Source: Pseudomonas sp. HR96 (GTDB taxonomy: Bacteria; Pseudomonadota; Gammaproteobacteria; Pseudomonadales; Pseudomonadaceae). From it: a stretch of DNA of 64,000 bases. The stretch lies in NCBI RefSeq assembly GCF_034059295.1, contig NZ_CP139141.1, forward strand, positions 3,269,001-3,333,000, written 5' to 3'. Below are positions 25,592 to 39,300 of the stretch, piece by piece (the first letter of the stretch is position 1; each line of letters begins with the position of its first letter). A program made the translations under genes and the position numbers. The notes below the pieces were generated by a model. That model was not told where the DNA came from. It worked only from the letters and a program-made list of their open reading frames with translations, and did not search any database.

Positions 25592-26656
25592 TCAGGCCGT
25601 CAGCGCGGTGCGCAGCTGGGTTTCCAGCAGGCTGGCGTCGAGCTCCTGGCCGATCAGCACCAGGCGCGTAGTGCGCGCTTCGCCGCTGGCCCAGGCGCGA
25701 TCGAAATGCTGGTCGAAACGCGTGCCCACGCCCTGGATCAACAGGCGCATCGGCTTGCCGGGGATGGCCGCAAAGCCTTTGACCCGCAGGATGCCGTGCT
25801 TGACCACCAGGGCGTTGAGGGCGCTGAGCAGCAGCGCCTGGGGCGCCTGGGGCAGTTCGATGGAAATGGAGTCGAAGGCGTCGTGGTCGTGATCGTCGTG
25901 GTCGTCGCCTTCGTGGTGATCGTGGTGGGTGCGGCGGCCGTCGATATGCTCCTCGGACTCGGCGCCCAGGCCGATCAGCACGTCCAGCGGCAGGCGCCCG
26001 TTGCTCGCTTCGATCACCTTGACCGCCGGCGGCAATTCCTCGCTGACCTCGGCGCGCACCGCAGCCAGGGCGTCGGCGTCGATCAGGTCGGCCTTGTTGA
26101 GGATCACCAGGTCGGCGCTGGCCAACTGGTCGGCGAACAGCTCGTGCAGGGGCGACTCGTGGTCCAGGTTGGGGTCGAGCTTGCGCTGGGCGTCGACCTG
26201 CTCGGGGAAGGCGGCGAAGGTGCCCGCAGCCACCGCCGGGCTGTCGACTACGGTGATCACCGCGTCGACGGTGCAGGCGCTGCGGATTTCCGGCCACTGG
26301 AAAGCCTGCACCAGCGGTTTGGGCAGCGCCAGCCCGCTGGTTTCGATAAGGATGTGGTCAAGCTCGCCACGCCGTGCGACCAGCTCGCGCATCACCGGAA
26401 AGAACTCTTCCTGCACGGTACAGCACAGGCAACCGTTGGCCAGTTCGTAGACGCGGCCGTTGGCTTCCTCTTCCGTGCAGCCGATGCTGCACTGCTTGAG
26501 AATGTCGCCGTCGATGCCCAGTTCGCCGAACTCGTTGACGATCACTGCGATGCGCCGGCCCTGGGCATTGTCGAGCATGTGCCGCAGCAAGGTGGTCTTG
26601 CCCGAGCCCAGAAAGCCGGTAACGATGGTGACGGGAAGTTTGGCCAGGGTTTTCAT
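25592..26656 (-). CDS. cobW: CobW family zinc/cobalt GTPase metallochaperone
   Basis: A 354-residue G3E GTPase with Walker A GFLGSGKTTLL, the metal-binding CxCC site in NGCLCCTVQEE, VILNKADL for guanine recognition, and a His/Asp-rich insert around residues 250-270 (HHDHHEGDDHDDHDHD). CobW proteins supply cobalt to CobN in aerobic cobalamin synthesis; the His-rich insert may hold metal. The start MKTLAKLPVTIVTGF matches the family; 12 more codons are open upstream. It leads the cobN operon and lies divergently from cobE. No cobalamin riboswitch is visible in the 93-bp gap. Confidence 0.92.
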   Translation of the reverse strand: MKTLAKLPVTIVTGFLGSGKTTLLRHMLDNAQGRRIAVIVNEFGELGIDGDILKQCSIGCTEEEANGRVYELANGCLCCTVQEEFFPVMRELVARRGELDHILIETSGLALPKPLVQAFQWPEIRSACTVDAVITVVDSPAVAAGTFAAFPEQVDAQRKLDPNLDHESPLHELFADQLASADLVILNKADLIDADALAAVRAEVSEELPPAVKVIEASNGRLPLDVLIGLGAESEEHIDGRRTHHDHHEGDDHDDHDHDAFDSISIELPQAPQALLLSALNALVVKHGILRVKGFAAIPGKPMRLLIQGVGTRFDQHFDRAWASGEARTTRLVLIGQELDASLLETQLRTALTA

Positions 26657-26749
26657 TCGCGGGGCATCTCGACGGATTGGCAGGGCATGCAAGGCTACGC
26701 AGAGGCCGGGGACAGGTCAAATCGATCTGATTGACGCCGCTGCCCCACC

Positions 26750-27211
26750 ATGGTCTGCTGCGCGCTTCGTTTGCCTGTGACCGCCACCGTGACCCCGTCG
26801 ATGCCCTGCCCTCCTGCCCCACGCCTGTTCCTCGGCCTGGGTTGCCGCCGCGGCTGCGCTGCCGAGCACGTGGCCGCGCTGCTTGATCAGGTCCTCGTCG
26901 CCCACGGGCTGCAGCGTGAGCAGATCGCAGGGCTTGCCAGCATCGACCTCAAGGCCGGCGAACCCGGCCTGCTGGCGTTGGCCGGCCAACTGGGCCTGGC
27001 GCTGCAGCTGTACCCCGCCGCCCGGTTGCTGGCTTGCAGCGCGCGCCTGAGTCAACGCAGCGCGAGGGTGTTTGCCGCAAGCGGCTGCTACGGGGTGGCC
27101 GAAAGCGCCGCACTGACCCTGGCCGATGCATTGGGCCCGCCGCCGTCGCGGCTGCTGGTGACGCGCCAGACCAGCGCGATGGCCAGCCTGGCCATTGCCA
27201 TTACTCGTTGA
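26750..27211 (+). CDS. cobE: Cobalamin biosynthesis protein CobE (CbiG C-terminal-like)
   Basis: Up to 153 residues. The core from LFLGLGCRRGCAAEHVAALL is the CobE/CbiG C-terminal signature, with AGLASIDLKAGEPGLLALA and SGCYGVAESAAL further on. In aerobic B12 synthesis its exact role is unclear; CbiG relatives open the ring lactone. The first 17-20 residues (MVCCALRLPVTATVTPS) are not family-like, and the real start may be GTG 26777, GTG 26789 or ATG 26801. It stands 13 bp before cobM on the same strand. Confidence 0.85.
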   Translation: MVCCALRLPVTATVTPSMPCPPAPRLFLGLGCRRGCAAEHVAALLDQVLVAHGLQREQIAGLASIDLKAGEPGLLALAGQLGLALQLYPAARLLACSARLSQRSARVFAASGCYGVAESAALTLADALGPPPSRLLVTRQTSAMASLAIAITR

Positions 27212-27224
27212 CTTCAGGTGTGCC

Positions 27225-27971
27225 ATGACTGTCTATTTTATCGGTGCCGGACCCGGCGATCCGGAACTCATCACCGTCAAAGGCCAGCGCCTGATTCATA
27301 GCTGCCCGGTGATCATCTATGCCGGCTCGCTGGTGCCGACGGCCGTGCTCACGGGCCACAGCGCCGAGCGGGTGGTCAACAGCGCCGAGCTGCACCTGCA
27401 ACAGATCGTCGAGGCCATGCGCGAAGCCGACGCGAAGGGCCAGGACGTGGCCCGGGTACATTCCGGCGACCCCAGCCTGTACGGCGCCATCGGCGAGCAG
27501 ATCCGCTGCCTGCGCGAGCTCGGCATTGCCTATGAAGTGGTGCCGGGCGTCACCGCCACAGCCGCCTGCGCCGCCCTGCTGGGCGCCGAGCTGACCTTGC
27601 CGGACATTTCCCAGACGCTGATCCTCACTCGCTATGCCGACAAGTCGCCCATGCCCAAGGGCGAGGCCCTGGCCGACCTGGCGCGGCATGGCTCGACCAT
27701 GGCCATTCATCTGGGGGTGCAGCACCTGCCGCAGATCGTCGCCGAACTGTTGCCGCATTACGGCGCAGACTGCCCGATCGCGGTGGTGCATCGGGCGACC
27801 TGGCCGGATCAGGACTGGGCGCTGGGGACCCTGGCGAACATCGCCGAGCAGGTTGCCGCCAAGGGCTTCAGGCGCACCGCATTGATCCTGGTGGGGCGGG
27901 TGCTGGGCAATGATGTGTTCGCCGAGTCAGCGCTGTACCGTGCCGGGCACGCGCATTTGTACCGGCCGTAG
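27225..27971 (+). CDS. cobM: Precorrin-4 C(11)-methyltransferase CobM
   Basis: A 248-residue tetrapyrrole methylase that moves a methyl group from SAM to C-11 of precorrin-4. The SAM motif VYFIGAGPGDPELITVKG is at the N-terminus, with ARVHSGDPSLYGAIGEQ and YEVVPGVTATAACAA next, all in the usual places. The ATG of MTVYFIG is preferred; ten upstream codons are out of family. It is co-directional with cobE and ends just before a hairpin pair and the convergent nfuA gene. Confidence 0.94.
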   Translation: MTVYFIGAGPGDPELITVKGQRLIHSCPVIIYAGSLVPTAVLTGHSAERVVNSAELHLQQIVEAMREADAKGQDVARVHSGDPSLYGAIGEQIRCLRELGIAYEVVPGVTATAACAALLGAELTLPDISQTLILTRYADKSPMPKGEALADLARHGSTMAIHLGVQHLPQIVAELLPHYGADCPIAVVHRATWPDQDWALGTLANIAEQVAAKGFRRTALILVGRVLGNDVFAESALYRAGHAHLYRP

Positions 27972-27977
27972 AAAAAG

Positions 27978-28033
27978 CTCGGGGGCTCTGCCCCCTCCCA
28001 CAGGTCTGTGCGGGAGGGGCCAGAGCCCCCGAA
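27978..28033. terminator. Paired GC-rich hairpin between cobM and nfuA
   Basis: An inverted pair of the local repeat family: CTCGGGGGCTCTGCCCCCTC on the left and its complement, with small changes, on the right (28006-28033). Each half also folds by itself around GGGGGC. It lies between convergent genes and would stop transcription from both sides. Confidence 0.65.
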
Positions 28034-28046
28034 CGCCTGGCGCGGC

Positions 28047-28640
<594 letters not shown>

Positions 28641-28688
28641 TCACAGACTTGACGCCATGTTACGCCAAAGTCTGTGCCGGATAAAGTC

Positions 28689-29744
28689 CTAGTAATTTTG
28701 TCGGGTACTTTGCAATCGTCCATTTGCCACGGCCTGGCCAGTACCACCCAGCAGGCGCCGATCCGCCCAATCCTTCATGCGCCGGTACAGGCGCTTTTCG
28801 ATCCATACATAACTGCCCCAGGATATCGCCGCGATCGTCGGCACGCACACCGCGAACACGGCATAAGGGTTGAGCTGCCAGTGTTGACCGATCAACCAGC
28901 CGGTATACAGCACCAGGACATGCACCAGGTACACCGAATAGGAACAGTCGCCCAGCGTCTTGAGAATCCGGCTGCCCTTGAAGTAAGGCTCCAGGCTGAC
29001 GCACGCCAGCACGATGAAGGCGCTCGGGATGCCCCAGTTGAGCAGCCGGTCGCTGGCGGTGAGGTGATAGATCCCTACGGCCGAGGCAATGATTGTCGCG
29101 ATCGGCAACCAGAACGCCTGGGCGATCCAGCCTCGGCGGTAGAGCATACCGATGCCGATACCCAGCAGGAATTCGAACATGATGTTGTTCTGATAGAAGC
29201 GACTGACCACGCCATAGCGACCCAACACTTCGTTGATGGCGAACAGCGCGGCGGCCAGCACCAACGGGCGATGACGCTGGGGCAAGGTGAATACCAGTGA
29301 GAACAGCAGGTAGAAGAGCATCTCGTAATTGAGGGTCCAGCCGACGTTGAGAGTTGGGTACAGCCCATAGCCACCCGGGTTTTCCGAAGGGATGAACAGC
29401 AACGACAGGATGAAGTGCGGCAAGGCCACTGCCGAGTGCGGCATCCAGGGCCCCAGGCAGACCAGCATCAGGCCCATCAGCAGGCTATAGAGCCAGTAGG
29501 CCGGGACGATACGAATGACTCGATTGAGCAGGAACTGCCCCCCGGGAATTTCTTTGTCGAGGGTGGAAAGGTAGATCACCAGGCCGCTGATCACGAAGAA
29601 GATATCGACTCCCACGGCCCCCCTGTCGGTAAAGAACTGGCCGATCGGGCCGGTGGGGTGGAAATCGAAAAAAATCTGCATGAAGTGGTGGCAGACCACC
29701 ATCCAGGCAGCCAGCGCCCTGAGGGCTTGAAGCGAGATCAGCAT
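28689..29744 (-). CDS. OafA/YrhL-type membrane acyltransferase
   Basis: A 351-residue acyltransferase 3 family protein with about ten hydrophobic helices. The N-terminal motif LRALAAWMVVCHHFMQIFF carries the catalytic-type His, and AVGVDIFFVISGLVI follows, both family hallmarks. Members transfer acetyl or other acyl groups to surface polysaccharide or lipids. No SGNH domain is attached. The start MLISLQALRA is chosen from the family N-terminus; the open frame continues 43 codons upstream. No polysaccharide genes lie nearby, so the target is unknown. Confidence 0.88.
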   Translation of the reverse strand: MLISLQALRALAAWMVVCHHFMQIFFDFHPTGPIGQFFTDRGAVGVDIFFVISGLVIYLSTLDKEIPGGQFLLNRVIRIVPAYWLYSLLMGLMLVCLGPWMPHSAVALPHFILSLLFIPSENPGGYGLYPTLNVGWTLNYEMLFYLLFSLVFTLPQRHRPLVLAAALFAINEVLGRYGVVSRFYQNNIMFEFLLGIGIGMLYRRGWIAQAFWLPIATIIASAVGIYHLTASDRLLNWGIPSAFIVLACVSLEPYFKGSRILKTLGDCSYSVYLVHVLVLYTGWLIGQHWQLNPYAVFAVCVPTIAAISWGSYVWIEKRLYRRMKDWADRRLLGGTGQAVANGRLQSTRQNY

Positions 29745-29976
29745 GTAGTAATCGCCTGTCCTGTAGCCGTTCCTGGCGCCCCATTTCAGGGCACCTTCGA
29801 TATAGGGACTACGGAATCGACAATTAATTTTGAGGAAATCGACGGCTGGTAACCCGCAAACAGACCTCGCCAACTTGAATCCTGCTCATGTTCAACCGCA
29901 GGCGGTTTAAATCCTTGCAGCTTTGCTATCATTTCGCGGTTTCGCGACTCGTTTTCATCAGCCCCAGGTAGCCCTC

Positions 29977-33669
<3,693 letters not shown>

Positions 33670-33693
33670 TCCACGACTCCCGGATGTGGATGC

Positions 33694-33793
33694 GTGGGAG
33701 GGGGCAGAGCCCCCGAGCTCTTGATCTTCATTTGCACAGATTTGCACAGATTTGCACAGATCAAAACATCGGGGGCTTTGCCCCCTCCCACAC
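33694..33793. repeat. Inverted GC-rich hairpin pair enclosing three 10-bp direct repeats
   Basis: Left arm 33694-33726 and right arm 33759-33793 form an imperfect inverted repeat, each with the family core GGGGGC/GCCCCC and closing TTGATC/GATCAA. Between them (33731-33760) are three exact tandem copies of TTTGCACAGA. It lies between metH and a convergent small gene and may act as a two-way terminator. Confidence 0.75.
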
Positions 33794-33813
33794 AGGCAGC
33801 AACCACCCAAACC

Positions 33814-33927
33814 TCAATGATGGCTGACCCAGAACAAGGCTGCCCCCACGACCACCACGATCATGAACAGGATGGCCCAGGCATCGGTGTGACTGGCAGG
33901 TTTGCGGCTTTTCAAAGGATGGCTCAT
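33814..33927 (-). CDS. Single-pass small membrane protein, 37 residues
   Basis: Reads MSHPLKSRKPASHTDAWAI, then a hydrophobic helix (about residues 17-34, with ILFMIVVVVGAALFWV) and ends SHH. The basic N-terminus suggests it faces the cytoplasm. AAGAGAG lies about 8 bp before the ATG, a fair ribosome site. It is convergent with metH and divergent from cysI. A short soluble basic segment plus one helix is typical of regulatory or complex-stabilising small proteins. I do not recognise a function. Confidence 0.6.
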   Translation of the reverse strand: MSHPLKSRKPASHTDAWAILFMIVVVVGAALFWVSHH

Positions 33928-34174
33928 CGGCTGTCTCTCTTGTTTTTATGGGCTTTCATAGCGTTTGGTACGCCCGTACCAGTTAAGCCCAGGCGTACCC
34001 TTTATACAAACCAGGTGATCGCCATCCGTCCTTATCGATTTCAGCTATGAGCTTATCGTTAAAGTTCACTTTTACGAATATTAGCCAGGCTGTATATTTT
34101 CTCGGCTCCGTCGGGAGTGCGCGGCCGTGCGCGCTGATGCGATCTATAACAGCCTGAGAACACACAGGATAATC

Positions 34175-35827
34175 ATGTACGTTTACGACGAGTACGATCA
34201 ACGGATCATCGAGGACCGCGTCAAGCAGTTCCGCGATCAGACCCGCCGGTATCTGGCAGGCGAGTTGAGCGAAGAGGAATTCCGCCCCCTGCGCCTGCAG
34301 AACGGCCTGTACATCCAGCGCTTCGCGCCCATGCTGCGCGTTGCCGTGCCCTATGGCCAGCTGACTTCGCGGCAGACGCGGATGATGGCCAAGATCGCCC
34401 GTGACTACGACAAGGGTTATGCCCACATCAGCACCCGGCAGAACGTGCAGTTCAACTGGCCGGCCGTGGAAGACATCCCCGATATTCTCGCCGAGCTGGC
34501 CACCGTGCAGATGCACGCCATCCAGACCAGTGGCAACTGCCTGCGCAACGTCACCACCGACCAGTTCGCCGGGGTCGCCGCCGACGAGCTGATCGACCCG
34601 CGCCCCTGGTGCGAAATCGTCCGCCAGTGGACCACCTTCCACCCGGAATTCGCCTACCTGCCGCGCAAGTTCAAGATCGCCGTGAACGGCGCCAGCCGCG
34701 ACCGTGCGGCCATCGAAGTGCACGACATCGGCCTTGAGCCGGTGCACAACGCCGCCGGCGAGCTGGGTTTCCGTGTATTGGTCGGTGGCGGCCTGGGCCG
34801 CACCCCCGTGGTCGGCGCCTTCATCAACGAGTTCCTGCCGTGGCAGGACCTGTTGAGCTACCTGGACGCCATTCTGCGGGTCTATAACCGCTATGGCCGT
34901 CGTGACAACAAGTACAAGGCGCGCATCAAGATCCTGGTCAAGGCGCTGACCCCTGAAGTATTCGCCGCCAAGGTCGACGCCGAGATGGAGCACCTGCGCG
35001 GTGGCAGCACCACCTTGACCGAGGCGGAGCTTGAGCGCGTGGCCCGGCACTTCGTCGACCCGGCCTACAAGGCTCTGACCAACATCGACTTCAGCGCCCT
35101 GGAAGCCGAGCATCCTGGTTTTGCCCGCTGGCGCTCGCGCAACACCCTGGCGCACAAGCAGCCGGGTTACGTCGCAGTGACCCTGTCGCTCAAGCCCACC
35201 GGCGTGGCCCCGGGCGACCTGACCGACAAGCAGCTGGACGCCGTGGCGGACCTGGCCGAACGCTACAGCTTCGGCCAGCTGCGCACCTCCCACGAGCAGA
35301 ACATCATTCTTGCCGACGTCGAACAGAGCCAGTTGCACGCGCTGTGGCTGGAACTGCGCGAAGGCGGCTTCGCCACGCCGAACATCGGCCTGCTGACCGA
35401 CATCATCTGCTGCCCGGGTGGCGACTTCTGCTCGCTGGCCAACGCCAAGTCGATACCGATCGCCGAGTCGATCCAGCGCCGCTTCGACGACCTCGACTAC
35501 CTGTTCGACATCGGCGAGCTGGACCTGAACATCTCCGGCTGCATGAACGCCTGCGGCCACCACCACGTCGGCCACATCGGCATCCTTGGCGTGGACAAGA
35601 AAGGCGAAGAGTTCTATCAGGTCTCCCTGGGTGGCAGCGCCAGCCGCGACGCCAGCCTGGGCAAGATCCTCGGCCCGTCCTTCGCCCAGGAGGCCATGCC
35701 CGATGTGATCTCCAAACTCATCGACGTGTACGTGGAAAAACGCACCGAAGACGAGCGCTTCATCGACACCTACCAGCGAATCGGCATTGATCCTTTCAAG
35801 GAGCGCGTCTATGCAGCGAATCATTAA
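34175..35827 (+). CDS. cysI: Sulfite reductase hemoprotein (CysI, nitrite/sulfite reductase family)
   Basis: The 550-residue enzyme reduces sulfite to sulfide for cysteine synthesis using siroheme and 4Fe-4S. Cluster and heme ligands are present as Cys413-x5-Cys419 in CCPGGDFC and Cys456-x3-Cys460 in GCMNACG. Both ferredoxin-like half domains are seen, with GYAHISTRQNVQFNWP early and YSFGQLRTSHEQNIIL late. The ATG of MYVYDEYDQR with AGGA upstream is the start, rather than one 16 codons earlier. It overlaps the DUF934 gene by 17 bp. No CysJ lies beside it, so electrons come from elsewhere. Confidence 0.93.
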   Translation: MYVYDEYDQRIIEDRVKQFRDQTRRYLAGELSEEEFRPLRLQNGLYIQRFAPMLRVAVPYGQLTSRQTRMMAKIARDYDKGYAHISTRQNVQFNWPAVEDIPDILAELATVQMHAIQTSGNCLRNVTTDQFAGVAADELIDPRPWCEIVRQWTTFHPEFAYLPRKFKIAVNGASRDRAAIEVHDIGLEPVHNAAGELGFRVLVGGGLGRTPVVGAFINEFLPWQDLLSYLDAILRVYNRYGRRDNKYKARIKILVKALTPEVFAAKVDAEMEHLRGGSTTLTEAELERVARHFVDPAYKALTNIDFSALEAEHPGFARWRSRNTLAHKQPGYVAVTLSLKPTGVAPGDLTDKQLDAVADLAERYSFGQLRTSHEQNIILADVEQSQLHALWLELREGGFATPNIGLLTDIICCPGGDFCSLANAKSIPIAESIQRRFDDLDYLFDIGELDLNISGCMNACGHHHVGHIGILGVDKKGEEFYQVSLGGSASRDASLGKILGPSFAQEAMPDVISKLIDVYVEKRTEDERFIDTYQRIGIDPFKERVYAANH

Positions 35828-36305
35828 GAACAACGCCGTCGTCGACGAGACCTGGCACCTGCTGCCCAAGGACGCGACCCTCGACGGCATCAGCAACTGC
35901 GACGACCTGATCGTGCCCCTGGCGCTGTGGCGTGAGCACGGTCACGCGCTCAAGGCCCGCGACGGCGGCCTCGGCGTGTGGCTGGACGCGGACGAAGAAG
36001 CCGAAGAGATTGGCGAGAGCGTCGCCGACTTTCAGGTGATTGCCCTGAATTTTCCGGCCTTCACGGATGGTCGCAACTATTCCAACGCGCGTCTGCTGCG
36101 CGATCGCTACGGCTTCAAAGGCGAACTGCGGGCCATTGGCGACGTACTGCGCGACCAGCTGTTCTATCTGCACCGCTGCGGTTTCGATGCCTTCGCCTTG
36201 CGCGCTGACAAGGACCCCTATGAAGCCCTGGAAAGCCTGAAGGACTTCTCGGTGACCTACCAGGCCGCCACGGATCAGCCGCTGCCGCTGTTCCGCCGGC
36301 GCTGA
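35811..36305 (+). CDS. DUF934 protein, CysI partner
   Basis: A 164-residue soluble protein of the DUF934 family, which almost always follows this kind of sulfite reductase in Pseudomonas. Conserved segments include LIVPLALWREHGHAL, VIALNFPAFTDGRNYSNARLLRDRYGF and DVLRDQLFYLHRCGFDAF. Its biochemical role is not established; a supporting role for sulfite reductase is inferred from the linkage. AAGGAG 7 bp upstream of the ATG lies inside the cysI end, so translation is coupled. Confidence 0.88.
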   Translation: MQRIIKNNAVVDETWHLLPKDATLDGISNCDDLIVPLALWREHGHALKARDGGLGVWLDADEEAEEIGESVADFQVIALNFPAFTDGRNYSNARLLRDRYGFKGELRAIGDVLRDQLFYLHRCGFDAFALRADKDPYEALESLKDFSVTYQAATDQPLPLFRRR

Positions 36306-36332
36306 GCCGACCGGCCTGGCGTCGAGGCCGAC

Positions 36333-36369
36333 GGCCCCATCGCGAGCAGGCTTTGCTCGCGATGGGGCC
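36333..36369. terminator. Perfect 16-bp hairpin between convergent genes
   Basis: GGCCCCATCGCGAGCA pairs with TGCTCGCGATGGGGCC around GGCTT. It lies after the DUF934 gene and before the end of the NEL-type gene on the other strand, so it can end both transcripts. The sequence also resembles a Pseudomonas REP core. Confidence 0.7.
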
Positions 36370-36375
36370 GCTGGG

Positions 36376-39300
36376 TCAGCCCACCAGTTGCGCTGTCAAC
36401 CGCGCATACGCCGCCATCTCGGCCGTTGCCTGACCCGCCAGCAACACCTGTCGCAACGTATCGTCCTCCAGCGCACTGAGTGCCACCCGTTGACTGACCC
36501 CGCCGACTGCCCAGACCCGATCGGGATACAGCTCGGCCAGACGAGCCAGTACCTCTGGCGCTACGGTGGGCAGTGACGTCCCCTCGCGGCTCAACTCATA
36601 CAGATACTGCTGCCCTTGCAACCAGGGCTGCCGCGCCAGGCTCAACGCCTCTGGCGAGCGCCGTGCAAGCAGGTCGCGCCACCATGCCTGGTCCACCAGC
36701 CAATCGCGCAGACGCTGATCGCCCATGCGCTCCTCGACATAGGCCTGCACTCGGTCCAACTGTTCGGCCGAGGTGACCTGCGGGTAAAGCATGCGCTCGC
36801 CCTGGGGCGGCAGTTGCAGACGAACCTGCAGGTCGAGGCGAAAGCGCAGGCGCACCTCGGCTTCGTCGGTTGCCAAGGGCTGCGCCGCCAGCAGCGGTTC
36901 GTCCAGTGTGCTCAAAAGTGCGTCCGCGGTCGTCGAACCCGCATTGCGGGCCGCACTCCAGGCATAACGCCCCCGCACCACCTGCATGGCTGCCTCATCC
37001 ACCAGCTCGGCGCGCAACATACCGCGCGCCAGGTCCAGCAACGGCTGCAAAGGTGCTGCGGCACTGGCGGACTGGGCGCTCGCACGAAACACCAGCAATA
37101 GCGCTTCGCAGCGGTTCATCAGCAACTGCAGGCCGTCGCCACAGGTCGTCATCGCCTCCTCGCCCAGATCGAAAAACGCCGCGCGCAAATGCGTCAAGCC
37201 TTGCACGTCCGCGGCCGCCGCAGGCTCGGTGATGGCCTGCACCAGTCGCTGGGCGCGCTCGCGGCCTGCCACCGGGTCGCGCTGGAACGAGGCCATGTCT
37301 TCGGCGCGGTCCAGCGCCCCGAGGAAATGGCGCGCCTGCGGCTCGCTGCGCAGCGCCTGCACACTGTCACGCAGGGCTGGCGAGGCGCCCCCCAGCCAGC
37401 TCGGCGCCGACGAGCCGGGCAACCCATGCAGGCCGAGGTTGGCTTGCCGAGAATTGATCCGCAGCGCGCTGTCCAGACGCTGCGCACTGGCCGCATCGAG
37501 CTGCTCCGGGGAGAGGCTCAGCGAGCGCAGCGGCCGGCGGAAGAAGGCCAGCGACGCCAATTCCGGGAGCTGCACGATAGGATTATATTGCAGCCATACC
37601 GAGCGCAACGGGCCACCCGGCAGCGCCATCAACTCGGTCAGCCCCGGCGGCCACTGGCTCAAGCCACAGTCGCGCAGGTCGAGCAACTGCAGCGCGTGCA
37701 ACTGACTGACATCGGGCGCGAGGCCCAACGGATTCAAATGCAGGTCGAGCAACTCCAGCGCCTGCATGCTGGAGATGAGCTCGAGGATCTGCGGCGTCAG
37801 CACCAGACGATTATTGCCCAGCCACAGTCGCTCCAGATGGGGCAATGCCCGCAGCGCCTGCCAATGTTCCAGGGTGAAATCCGCGTTGACGTTGCTCAGC
37901 CCTATTTCGCGCAGCTGAGTCATGCCCGACAGGCTTTGCAGTGCGGGCAAGGGCGGTGGCTCCGGATGGTCGCCCATGATCAGGAACTCCAGGCGGGTCA
38001 ACTGGCGCAGTGGTTCGAACATCTGCGCAGTGGCCAGCAACGGATTTTCGTCAACGCTCAGGCCCGTCAGTTCAGTGAGCTGCGCCACGGCGGGAGGAAT
38101 GCGGGTCAGCGCATTGCCCTGCAGCTCCAGCACACTGACCTGGGCAAAGCCTCTGAGAAATCCCGAGGGGTCGCCATGCAGGCCCATGTCGGCGAGCGCC
38201 AGCGTCTGGATATGGGAGAAGTCGGCGTTCAGATGCGGCAAGCTGCCGACCTGCCGGCCCGACAGGTCCAGGTCCCAGGTCGGGGCCTGGTCGGGATGAT
38301 TGATCACGCTGGTTTCACGCCGCCAGGCGGCGCGGATGTCCTGGGCGACCCATTGGCGGTCGAGAGCGGCGACCGGGCGCTGCACGCCTTGACTGTCAAT
38401 CCACTCAGAGCCGCGGGCGACCCATTGCTGCAATTGCTCGGTGAGTGCCTGGTATTCCAGCTCGCGCAACTGGATGGCGTGCTGCGGGTCGGCGCCAAGC
38501 TCATCGAGCAACTGATTGAAGTGGGCGTCGCTGACGTGCGGGTACAGCACCCGCAAGCGTTCGGCAACCGTGCTCGGCGCTGCGGCGGCCGGCTCAGGCA
38601 GCGGCGCACCGCGTCCGCTCAGCGGGTAGCCGAGCAGGCCGTTGGCGCTGCGCGCTGGCGGTCGCAGCCAAGGTAGCCAGCGCTGTTGCCCGAGCACGGC
38701 GGCGGCCTGTTCAGGGTGGCTTGTCGCGTACTCATGAATGGCGATGCGCAACGCATCAGGCTCGCTGCCTGCAGGCTCAGGCAGATGGCCGCGCAGCCCC
38801 TGTATCAGCAGCGCACTGTCGGCACGCGCCGTGGCGGGCAACCAGAGGCCATCGATGGCCTGCTGCAAGCGCCAGTCACGCAGCGCATGGTGGGCTTGCT
38901 CGGCCTGGCGCAGCGGTACTCGCCCGGCGAGAAGGAGCCTGCGCTCGGACGCTGTTGCACCCTCGACGATCTCCTCGGCAAGGCTGGCCGGCAACCCGCC
39001 GAAATCGCGCCGCAGCGTTTTCCCGGCCTGGCTTTCGCTGACCGGCGGCGCCAGGCGCGCGGCGGCGAAGCTGATGCTGCCCGATGACTCATCCACCCGC
39101 CGCTGCGCCTGGGCATCTGCCAGCGCTTCGCGCAGCAGCGCCGGCAGGGGCCGTTGCTGGCGGTGCAGATCGCGCAGGCCGGCATCGGAGAGCTGCGCGC
39201 TGCGCTGCAAACGTTGCAACGTCAGGTCATCCAGGCCGTCCACCAGCGTGCCCAGTCGGCGCATCGATGCCTGCGCACTCCAGCGTGCGACCGCCTGATG

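Noticed and set aside
26657..26749. Cobalamin riboswitch upstream of cobW or cobE
   Set aside because: The gap is under 100 bp and shows no B12-box (GCCACTG) or long paired leader. Other upstream regions such as metH (29874-29976) also lack it.
33731..33760. CRISPR array
   Set aside because: The three 10-bp units are directly adjacent with no spacers, and no cas genes are present.
33983..35896. A 637-codon minus-strand frame opposite cysI
   Set aside because: The plus-strand sulfite reductase has all cluster ligands. The opposite frame is a codon-bias artefact.
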